Part shown: piece after piece, positions 42,469 to 49,024 of the stretch
How positions within the stretch are numbered: the first letter of the stretch is position 1
How the letters are laid out: each line of letters starts with the position of its first letter
DNA from: Streptacidiphilus anmyonensis
Lineage (GTDB): Bacteria; Actinomycetota; Actinomycetes; Streptomycetales; Streptomycetaceae
Assembly: GCF_000787855.1 (NCBI RefSeq)
Contig: NZ_BBPQ01000063.1
Location: forward strand, 1-49,024
DNA length: 49,024 bases
Direction: 5' to 3'
Program-made: the position numbers and the translations under genes
Notes under the pieces: model-generated
Databases searched by the model: none
What the model was told of the DNA's origin: nothing
What the model saw: the letters and a program-made list of their open reading frames with translations, nothing else

Positions 42469-42529
42469 ATCCTAGCCGCACCACCCGCCAGTGCCAGGGG
42501 CAGCCTCCACGAACGAGTGAGGTTCACTC
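42469..42529 (-). promoter_or_regulatory. promoter and dyad for the XRE-DUF488 operon
   Basis: On the minus strand CTGGCA (complement of 42492-42497) and TAGGAT (complement of 42469-42474) are 17 bp apart. A perfect dyad, GAGTGA (42515-42520) and TCACTC (42524-42529) around GGT, lies about 18 bp upstream of the -35 element and may be the XRE operator. The IS701-like element starts about 50 bp further on. Confidence 0.6.
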
Positions 42530-42582
42530 CCAAGCCCAACGGATGCGCAGGAAACTGCACGGCTGCCGGAGTTCTCACCTAG

Positions 42583-42595
42583 TAGTGCTTTGTTA
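42583..42595 (+). repeat. left terminal inverted repeat of the IS701-like element
   Basis: TAGTGCTTTGTTA; identical to the inverse of the right end. Target duplication CTAG lies immediately outside. Confidence 0.9.
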
Positions 42596-42646
42596 CTTGG
42601 TGCGTGGGGGCTGGTCAGAGGCGTGTTCCGGTAGTTCGTTGGGTGT

Positions 42647-43882
42647 ATGACTCCGGAGGATCTGGCGGGCTTACGTGGTGAGTTGGAGGCGTTCGCGGCG
42701 GAGGTGTTCGCTCCGCTGCAACGTGTTGATCAGCAGGACAAGGGCCTGACCTATCTGCGGGGGCTGCTGCTGGACGGACGCCGGAAGTCGATGCAGCCGA
42801 TGGCCGAGCGTCTGGGGATCGACCACCAGCGGCTGCAGCAGTTCGTGTCGTCCTCGACCTGGCCGGTCGAGGAGGTCCGCCACCTGATCGCCGCACGGGC
42901 CGTGCGGGAGCTGAAGCCGGATGCGTGGGTGGTCGACGACACCGGCTTCCCGAAGGACGGCACCGGCTCGCCGGGGGTCGCCCGCCAGTACTCCGGCACG
43001 CTGGGCAAGGTCGGCAACTGCCAGATCGGGGTCAGCGTCCACGCGGTCACCGACACCGCGTCCTGCCCGCTGGACTGGCGGCTGTTCTTGCCCGCCTCCT
43101 GGGATCCTGACCAGGCCACCGACCCGGCAGCTGCGGCGGAGATCACCCGGCGTCGGGACCTCTGCAAGATCCCGGCCGACCAGGGCCACCGCCCCAAGTG
43201 GGAGCTCGCGGTCGAGATGCTGGACCAGCTTGCCGCCCGGGGCCTGCGCCCGTCAGTGGTCGTGGCCGACGCCGGCTACGGTGACAATGCGGCCTTCCGC
43301 CACGCCCTCGACGAACGTGGCCTGCCGTGGATCGTGCAGGTCAAGGGCCAGGCCACCGCCCACCGGATCGACGTGGTCACCGTCACCCCGCCCTACAGCG
43401 GCCTGGGGCCGCGGCCCAAACCCCGCTACCGCACCCCACACCTGTCCCTGGCCGATCACGTGAGGACCGCAGGTCGGGCATCGGCCCACGCGGCCGCCTG
43501 GCGGCAAGGCTCACGTGATCGGCTCACCTCGACGTTCGTCGTCCTGCGTGTCCGCCTGGCCGGCCGCCGCCCGCGCTTGAACGACGACGGCACCCTGCCC
43601 GCATGCTGGCTACTGGCCCAGTGGCGGCCCGATCAGGCCGAACCATCGCACTACTGGGTGTCCAACCTGCCCGAGACCACACCGGCGAAGGAACTGGTGC
43701 GACTGGCCAAGATCCGCTGGCGGATCGAACACGACTACCGCGAACTGAAGACCGCCCTCGGCCTGGACCACTTCGAGGGCCGCTCCTGGACCGGCTGGCA
43801 CCGCCACGTCACCCTGGTCACCGCCGCCCACCTCTTCGTGACCCTGACCAGGACCCACCCAAGAGTGCCTGCCGGGGCCTGA
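42647..43882 (+). CDS. IS701-family DDE transposase, 3' end frameshifted
   Basis: A 411-residue product with a DDE_5-type endonuclease domain. The first Asp lies in WVVDDTGFPKDGTGSPGVARQYSG, the second in VVADAGYGDN and the Glu in RIEHDYRELKTALGLDHFEGRSWTGWHRH. Near 43860 the frame shifts. The conserved ending (THPKSACRGLTLYQTVQALE, then HLLTVWTGTCPTCHQHI) is in another frame and would stop at 43989 in the right terminal repeat. One base appears to be missing, so about 35 residues are lost. The catalytic core is intact. No slippery heptamer for programmed frameshifting was seen. Confidence 0.85.
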   Translation: MTPEDLAGLRGELEAFAAEVFAPLQRVDQQDKGLTYLRGLLLDGRRKSMQPMAERLGIDHQRLQQFVSSSTWPVEEVRHLIAARAVRELKPDAWVVDDTGFPKDGTGSPGVARQYSGTLGKVGNCQIGVSVHAVTDTASCPLDWRLFLPASWDPDQATDPAAAAEITRRRDLCKIPADQGHRPKWELAVEMLDQLAARGLRPSVVVADAGYGDNAAFRHALDERGLPWIVQVKGQATAHRIDVVTVTPPYSGLGPRPKPRYRTPHLSLADHVRTAGRASAHAAAWRQGSRDRLTSTFVVLRVRLAGRRPRLNDDGTLPACWLLAQWRPDQAEPSHYWVSNLPETTPAKELVRLAKIRWRIEHDYRELKTALGLDHFEGRSWTGWHRHVTLVTAAHLFVTLTRTHPRVPAGA

Positions 43883-43986
43883 CCCTCTACCAGACGGTCC
43901 AAGCCCTCGAGCACCTACTGACCGTCTGGACCGGCACCTGCCCCACCTGCCACCAGCACATCACGGCACCAGAACCAGCCCCGACC

Positions 43987-43999
43987 TAACAAAGCACTA
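43987..43999 (-). repeat. right terminal inverted repeat of the IS701-like element
   Basis: Inverse of TAGTGCTTTGTTA. Contains the TAA that would end a full-length transposase. Target duplication CTAG follows at 44000-44003. Confidence 0.9.
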
Positions 44000-44034
44000 C
44001 TAGGTGCTGTCCGGCCGATCATGTGCGGAGCCAG

Positions 44035-44916
44035 ATGACGCGGGCGGCTGCGGTGACGGTGCCGAACCTGCTCGCCGCGATCAACCTCGCCTACGAGCGA
44101 GGCGATGCCCTGCTCTGCATCCGCCTGTACGCGGCGGCCGACTGGTATCTGCGCATCGAGCGGCGCTGGCACGACGCCACGACTGTCGGCGAGGCCGTCC
44201 TGATGAACGCCTCGGATGCGCAGGACGAGACCGCCACTGCGTGGCTGCGCCTGCGCATCGGCATCGCCTTGGCGGAGATGGGCCGTCTCGAATCTTCCGA
44301 AACGCACCTCGTGGCGGCGCTGGACACGTATCGCCGGCTCGGGGACCACGCCGGACAAATGGCCGTGCTGGGGAACTTCGCAGCCTATGCCGCCCCGGCC
44401 GGTCGGCATGACGTGGCGTTCGCCATGGTGGCGGAGGCCCTGTCCATCGCCCGCCTCCCCGGGGACTCGATCGCCGCGGCGAAGGTCCTGAACAGCCGGG
44501 CCATCACCCATCATCAGCTCCACCGCCCGGCGCAGGCGTTGAAGGACCTGCAGGAATCGCTGCGCTACGCCCGGTCCGGCCACAACGGCCAGCTGGTCGC
44601 GACCCTGGTCCGCAACCTGGGCTTCACTTACCTCGTCCTTGAGGACCACCTCAACGCGGAAGCCCGACTCCGCGAAGCCACCGTCATGTTCCAGGAGCTC
44701 GGAGACACCTTCCGCCACGCCGAGTCCTTGCACGGCACGGCCCGGGCCCTGTACGGCCAAGGACGCCTCGCCGAAGCACGCCACAGCGCGGCGCGGGGCG
44801 ACGCCGTTCTCGACAACGCCCCGGGCGAGCTGGCGGAGCATCAGCGACGAAGGCTCGAGTCCTCGCCGCTGCGCTATGACGAATCAACCGCCATCGATGG
44901 AACCGCACGGGCCTGA
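44035..44916 (+). CDS. TPR protein, probable C-terminal remnant of an AfsR-like regulator
   Basis: About 293 residues made almost wholly of TPR-like helical hairpins (GQMAVLGNFAAYAAPAGRHDVAFAMVAEALSIAR; NSRAITHHQLHRPAQALKDLQESL; RNLGFTYLVLEDHLNAEARLREATVMF). The beginning (NLLAAINLAYERGDALLCIRLYAAADWYLRIERRWHDATTVGEA) has the layout of the TPR part of the large regulator at 45369 (NLIPATGLAAEHG, then AWAYLNHTCSLDDWLTAAE). It lacks SARP and NB-ARC domains. GGAG lies 5 nt before ATG 44035, so it may still be translated. It begins 32 bp after the IS target site. Confidence 0.65.
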   Translation: MTRAAAVTVPNLLAAINLAYERGDALLCIRLYAAADWYLRIERRWHDATTVGEAVLMNASDAQDETATAWLRLRIGIALAEMGRLESSETHLVAALDTYRRLGDHAGQMAVLGNFAAYAAPAGRHDVAFAMVAEALSIARLPGDSIAAAKVLNSRAITHHQLHRPAQALKDLQESLRYARSGHNGQLVATLVRNLGFTYLVLEDHLNAEARLREATVMFQELGDTFRHAESLHGTARALYGQGRLAEARHSAARGDAVLDNAPGELAEHQRRRLESSPLRYDESTAIDGTARA

Positions 44917-45368
44917 GCCCGATCAGCCGCCCCAGCCAGTTGCGGAGAAGCTCCAGGACTCCCGGACTCCGTCAGCTGCGTCTCGACTCCCCCAAGCAGA
45001 TCACGGACCGGGCGTGAACGCCGGGTCTGGTATGCGCCACCAACCGGGAGCTGACCGGGGCGACGGTCGCGGTCTGGGAGCCGTTGCTGTACAGGGGCGG
45101 TATCTGCCCGGTAGTCGTGTCGGCACGGGGACGGGGACGAAGACGCCGACGCTCCGGGCGATACTGGCCGTGTGCACGGTGCCGCCGTGAGGTGTGTTTC
45201 CGCGCGCTTCGAGGCGACGGCCTCCCGCAGGCGCGTCCTTTCGCCCCGCTCGCGGGCGCCCGTGAGCTCTCTTAGCCTCCTGGAGTGCGCCAATGGCCCT
45301 GACGGATCGCTCGTGGCTGCCGAGGCGGGTGGTTAGAATCGCCCGAGTCGTTGGGACACGGGGGCACG
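44917..45368. other. intergenic stretch with possible SARP promoter
   Basis: No intact gene is seen in these 452 bp. A plus-strand reading at about 45029-45090 (TNRELTGATVAVWEPLL) looks coding-like but is short and has no recognisable family. TAGAAT at 45334-45339 is a -10 candidate for the regulator at 45369, about 30 nt upstream; the -35 position (TCGTGG) is poor. Confidence 0.35.
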
Positions 45369-48233
45369 GTGCGATTCGCTCTGCTGGGCACGCTTGAAGT
45401 CCATGCCGGTCACGGGCCGGTCAGTATCGGTAGCCCAAGGGTGAGGACCTTGCTGGCGACCCTGCTCTTGCAGGCCAACCGGTCGGTTGACGTTGACACT
45501 CTGATGGATGCTCTTTGGGGCGAGCAGATACCGCGGACCGCGCGTGCCTCGTTGCAGAACCACGTCGCCCGGCTTCGCCGGCACCTTGACGAGAGCGCAT
45601 CCCCCGCTCCCCGCTCAGCGCGCGAGCGGCTGATGACCACCGCGTCGGGGTACCGGCTGTACGTGGGGCCCGGGGAATCGGACGCTCTGGAGTTCGAGCA
45701 GCTCCTCGCCGAGGCTCGCCAGGCACGCGGGGCCACGGACTGGGCCACGGTACTGCACCACACCACCGCAGCGAAGAGACTGTGGCGTGGCCGACCGCTG
45801 ACCGGAATCCGCGCAGACCAGCTCCAAGCTGCCGTCCAGCGTCTGGTGGAGGGCTATCGTGACGTGCTGGAGTGGCACTTCGACGCCGCCTTGCGGACCG
45901 ACAGGACCGACGGCCTGCCCACGCAGATCAACGCCGCCATTGAGGAGTTCCCCCTGGCGGAGGTTTTCCACATCCAGCTGATGCGGACTCTGCTGCACAC
46001 CGGGCGCCACGCCGACGCGCTGAACGCCTACCAGAGGCTGCGTCGCACGTTGGCCGAGGAACTGGGCATCGATCCCTCCGCGGAGGCCCAACAGGTCCAT
46101 CAACTCGCGCTCGAAGGCGCGCCGGAGCCAGCGGCCCCGGCATCAGGACGGCGCCCCCGCGCGGACAGGATGCCCGTCCCTTCCGGCACCGCGCCGAGGA
46201 CGACGCCGGACCGGGTGCGCCCTGCCCAGCTGCCGCCGGACATCCACGACTTCACCGGACGCGTCGAGGAGCTCCGCCTCCTGCTGTCCGAGCTCGGTCC
46301 GGGCAAACTCCGCAGAAGTGCGACAGTCTGCGCGATCACCGGCCCGGGCGGAATGGGCAAGACAACCCTCGCCGTCCACGCCGCCTACCTGGCCGCGGAC
46401 GCCTTCCCCGACGGCACGCTCTACGCGGACCTGCGCGGGGCGGACCGCACGGCCCTGGAACCCGCGGAGGTCCTGGCCGGATTCCTGCACGACCTGGGAA
46501 CCGAACAGCACGACATCCCAAGAACATTGGACGGCCGGTCCGCGCTGCTGCGCAGCCTGCTCGCCGACCGGCGCGTTCTGATCCTGCTCGACAATGCGCG
46601 CGACGCCGCCCAGGTCCGTCCTCTGCTGCCCGGCGCGGGCCCGTCGGCCGCGATCGTGACCGGTCGTAGCAAACTCGCGAGCCTGGCCGTGAACCATCGA
46701 GCCGAGCTGGGGGTTCTCGCGCCTTCCGACGCCCGAGCCCTCCTGGCCTCCGTCGCCGGACGCGAGCGCACCGACGGCGATCCTGAGGCGACCCGTGCCG
46801 TGGTGGAATCCTGCGCGGGACTCCCGCTCGCCGTGCGCATCGCCGCAGCCCGCCTGGCCACCCGGCCCGCCTGGACCATGACCATGCTGGCCGCCAGACT
46901 GACCGACCGGACACGGCAGCTCGACGAACTGCGCATCGAGGATCTGGCGGTGCGCGCATGCTTCGAAATGAGTTACGCCCAGCTCTCCAAAGCGAGCGGG
47001 GGGACCGAGGGCGCAGCTCGCGCATTCAGGTTCCTGGGTCTGGCCCCCGGCAGGGACATCGCGCTACGCGCCGCAGCGGCGATGCTGGGACAGCCGCTCG
47101 ATCTCGCCGAGGACCAGCTCGAGCAACTGGTCGACGTCTGCCTCCTCGACAGTCCCGCGCCGGCGCGCTACCGCATGCACGACCTCATCCGTTCCTACGC
47201 CCGTGACAAGGCCCTGACCGTCGACTCCGGGCCCACCCGGCAGGAAGCCGTCGGCCGCGTGTCGCGGTGGTACCTGCACAGCGTGCGGGAGGCCGACTCG
47301 ACCCTCTTCCCCGGGCACCCCCGACCCCAGGCGCCGAAGCCCGACCCGCACTACCTGCCCCACGAGTTCACCACCCGCAAGCAGGCTCTGGCCTGGTTCG
47401 CGGCGGAACACGCCAACCTGATCCCCGCCACGGGCCTCGCGGCGGAACACGGCTTCCACGACGTGGCCTGGCGCATACCGGGCCACGCCTGGGCCTACCT
47501 CAACCACACCTGCAGTTTGGACGACTGGCTCACGGCCGCCGAGCTCGGCCTGCGAAGCGCCAGGATCATCGGCGACGAGCACGCGGAGAGCACCCTGCTG
47601 AGTTCGGGCGGAGCCGCCTGCGTCCTTCTTGGCAACGTGGAGCAGGCAGACAAGTACCTCAACGCCGCGCTCGACCTCCGTCGGCGCATCGGCGACCGAT
47701 CAGGCCAGGTGGCTTCTCTGGCCACGCTCGGAGTTCTCTTCACTAACCAGGGCCAGTACGGCCAGGCGCGTGATCACCTCCTCCAGGCCCTCGGCCTCGC
47801 CACCACCAGGGAACTGCGCAAGAGCCGCGGCAGCGTACTGGGCCACCTTGCCGTTGTTGAGCAGGGCCTCGGCCTTTTCGACGAGGCCCTCCGCAGCAAC
47901 CGGGAGTGCGCGAGCCTTGCCCGCGAGTTCCAGGACCACCAAAGCGAAGCCGGCGCGCTCACGCAGATCGGCATCATCGAGATCACCAACAGACGCCCCG
48001 AACAGGCTCTCGAACCGCTCCGAGAGGCCCTGGCCACTTCCCGACACGCCGCCGGAGACCTGTACGAGGCTCACGCATCAGCGGCCCTCGCCATTGCACT
48101 CGACCAGCTCGGCCGCACCGGAGAGGCGGAGAAGGCACGAGCGCGCGCCCTGGATCTGATCTCCACGCTGCATCCGACCGCGACAGCACGGATACGCAAG
48201 TCCCTACCGGGACCACTGACGACGCCGGACTGA
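45369..48233 (+). CDS. SARP-NB-ARC-TPR transcriptional regulator (AfsR type)
   Basis: About 954 residues. The N-terminal SARP part comprises an OmpR-like winged helix (about 1-95; RFALLGTLEVHAG, RTLLATLLLQANRSVDVDTLMDALWG) and a BTAD bacterial transcriptional activation domain (about 100-245; LAEELGIDPSAEAQQVH). The NB-ARC ATPase follows, with P-loop GPGGMGKTT at about 325-333 and Walker B VLILLDNARD, and then about 300 residues of TPRs. It is a typical antibiotic/development activator that responds to phosphorylation or ligands. GTG 45369 is chosen over TTG 45351. The TPR gene just upstream resembles its tail. Confidence 0.9.
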   Translation: MRFALLGTLEVHAGHGPVSIGSPRVRTLLATLLLQANRSVDVDTLMDALWGEQIPRTARASLQNHVARLRRHLDESASPAPRSARERLMTTASGYRLYVGPGESDALEFEQLLAEARQARGATDWATVLHHTTAAKRLWRGRPLTGIRADQLQAAVQRLVEGYRDVLEWHFDAALRTDRTDGLPTQINAAIEEFPLAEVFHIQLMRTLLHTGRHADALNAYQRLRRTLAEELGIDPSAEAQQVHQLALEGAPEPAAPASGRRPRADRMPVPSGTAPRTTPDRVRPAQLPPDIHDFTGRVEELRLLLSELGPGKLRRSATVCAITGPGGMGKTTLAVHAAYLAADAFPDGTLYADLRGADRTALEPAEVLAGFLHDLGTEQHDIPRTLDGRSALLRSLLADRRVLILLDNARDAAQVRPLLPGAGPSAAIVTGRSKLASLAVNHRAELGVLAPSDARALLASVAGRERTDGDPEATRAVVESCAGLPLAVRIAAARLATRPAWTMTMLAARLTDRTRQLDELRIEDLAVRACFEMSYAQLSKASGGTEGAARAFRFLGLAPGRDIALRAAAAMLGQPLDLAEDQLEQLVDVCLLDSPAPARYRMHDLIRSYARDKALTVDSGPTRQEAVGRVSRWYLHSVREADSTLFPGHPRPQAPKPDPHYLPHEFTTRKQALAWFAAEHANLIPATGLAAEHGFHDVAWRIPGHAWAYLNHTCSLDDWLTAAELGLRSARIIGDEHAESTLLSSGGAACVLLGNVEQADKYLNAALDLRRRIGDRSGQVASLATLGVLFTNQGQYGQARDHLLQALGLATTRELRKSRGSVLGHLAVVEQGLGLFDEALRSNRECASLAREFQDHQSEAGALTQIGIIEITNRRPEQALEPLREALATSRHAAGDLYEAHASAALAIALDQLGRTGEAEKARARALDLISTLHPTATARIRKSLPGPLTTPD

Positions 48234-48309
48234 AAGCGTGTCGCTCACGGGAAGACCAACGTGAGCCTGTCCGCCGCGAGTGAGCGGCCTGCGCGGACCG
48301 GGTCGAGCG

Positions 48310-48727
48310 TCAACCGCTGTCGGCCTGGGCGGCGGTCCGCTCGCGGGTGACCTTCCTGCGGGCCAGGAGTACGAAGAGCGCTGTGACGGCAGCCCACATC
48401 GGTCCCATGAGCATTTGGAGAAGCCCCAGCCAGGCGACGTCGCTGCGGCGATACAGTGCCGCCTGTGCGGCTGGGCTCGCGACGCTGACGAACGCAACCA
48501 CTACAGTTGACACTGCGTAGAATCGGTGCAGTGCCTGGTGGGGGCACCACCCGGGTGGGCGGCCCACGATCCTGTTGGCGACCAGGGCCTGCCAGGGGCC
48601 GGCCGGACACGAGGGACAGCAGGCAGACAGCCGTTGCCACGACCGGGATCAGCATGGGGGCAGGAAGAACCCCCGCGCCTGCCCCGTCCAGCCGGCCACG
48701 GCCGAGCACGCACCGCCGCAACCGCAC
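48310..48727 (-). pseudogene. small membrane protein with a frame change
   Basis: Hydrophobic helices GVLPAPMLIPVVATAVCLLSLVSG (frame ending the upper part) and YAVSTVVVAFVSVAS with LLQMLMGPMWAAVTALFVLLARRK (frame of 48310-48567) lie one after the other in different frames, joined near 48595 (GRPLAGP then WQALVANRIVGRPPGW). A membrane protein of about 135-150 residues appears to have been split. The lower 85 residues alone could be translated from a GTG at 48567. The family is not recognised. Confidence 0.4.
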
Positions 48728-48889
48728 CGGTGACAGCGAACATCGTGCGTGATCGTGATGTCGTCATCACGCCGACCCGGAGTCGATGGCATCGTCGCAG
48801 CCGGCGTCGGCCGGTGACCTTCGAGGACGGGAGACGGCCCGCCTTGGAGGTTCCGGTCAGCGCGTCGCCGTCGACTGTAACGGCGACGA

Positions 48890-49024
48890 TCAGGCGAGGC
48901 TCATCGGGCGGGTGATGGACTTCCTCCAGGTCAACCGGTCACCGTTGGGGGCGATGTCCCGCAGCGTCAGGGGCTCGCCCCGCGCCCCCGGGCTGTGCCC
49001 TTGGTCCGAGGCACGCGCAGCCGC
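48890..49024 (-). CDS. possible C-terminus of an unidentified protein, partial
   Basis: The last 44 codons of an open reading run in from the right edge and end GEPLTLRDIAPNGDRLTW, then RKSITRPMSLA, stop. Codon third positions are strongly GC, as in the real genes here. The fold and family cannot be told from this fragment. Confidence 0.35.
   Translation of the reverse strand, partial: AAARASDQGHSPGARGEPLTLRDIAPNGDRLTWRKSITRPMSLA

Larger units (their letters stand above)
42583..43999 (+). mobile_element. complete IS701-like insertion sequence, 1417 bp
   Basis: The element has perfect 13-bp terminal inverted repeats (TAGTGCTTTGTTA at 42583-42595 and its inverse at 43987-43999), with weaker similarity further inside. 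It is flanked by the 4-bp direct repeat CTAG (42579-42582 and 44000-44003), the size and YTAR form typical of IS701-family targets. One transposase gene fills it. Removing it restores CACCTAGGTG, a perfect 10-bp palindrome, with the insertion at its exact centre. Confidence 0.9.

Noticed and set aside
42647..43989. Programmed -1 frameshift in the transposase
   Set aside because: No X XXY YYZ heptamer or clear downstream structure was seen at the shift; a lost base is simpler.
1..49024. tRNA, rRNA, riboswitch, CRISPR array, replication origin or phage attachment site
   Set aside because: No cloverleaf, repeat-spacer series, integrase gene or known riboswitch core was recognised by eye; a covariance search was not possible.

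Overview
The window is very GC-rich DNA (about 70% by eye) with strong GC preference at third codon positions, frequent GTG starts, many ATGA/GTGA gene overlaps and several leaderless-looking starts. With two LtrA-family membrane proteins, SARP/NB-ARC regulation and the many TetR/MarR/MerR/XRE-MmyB regulators, this points to an actinomycete of the Streptomycetaceae type. No rRNA, tRNA, CRISPR array or phage gene was seen. Genus and species cannot be fixed from the sequence.

Layout. (1) 0-4 kb: the start of a flotillin-like gene runs off the left edge. Next is a redox/envelope locus in which an ECF sigma factor and a Tat-type Rieske protein are divergent from a cupredoxin lipoprotein, a Tat-type metallophosphoesterase and a small membrane protein. 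A 21-bp motif occurs in mirror image between the two arms. (2) 4-32 kb: a chain of small regulator-enzyme modules. MerR faces SnoaL-like and ABM monooxygenase genes; TetR genes sit beside NAD-epimerase, aldo/keto reductase (remnant), LtrA/aldehyde dehydrogenase and metallo-beta-lactamase genes; MarR goes with an MFS exporter and an isochorismatase-like protein; XRE-MmyB and AraC each face an SDR. An SDR-SnoaL-cupin-hydrolase-MFS series follows. Several intergenic spaces carry good dyad operators. (3) 32-41 kb: more of the same (MarR/quinone oxidoreductase/epoxide hydrolase; HxlR/membrane protein/methyltransferase; TetR/SDR/lactonase/metallo-hydrolase), mixed with remnants. (4) 41-44 kb: a two-gene operon, an XRE-DUF488 fusion plus a conserved protein with a C/H metal-site motif, next to a complete IS701-like element. 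(5) 44-48 kb: a TPR protein that looks like the tail of an AfsR-type regulator, then a complete SARP-NB-ARC-TPR regulator. The right edge holds a frameshifted membrane protein and the probable end of another gene.

The middle of the window reads as an accessory detoxification/tailoring region: dehydrogenases, hydrolases, NTF2-fold enzymes and exporters, each with its own local repressor or activator. It contains no polyketide synthase, NRPS or terpene core enzyme, so it is not shown to be a biosynthetic cluster, although SnoaL, ABM, cupin and SDR genes beside a SARP would fit the flank of one. At least six genes are broken by frameshifts (MerR, three enzymes, the transposase, a membrane protein) and about six more are short or truncated remnants. 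Some breaks sit in homopolymers and may be sequencing errors; others (a 10-nt deletion, N-terminal losses, an in-frame stop) look like true decay.
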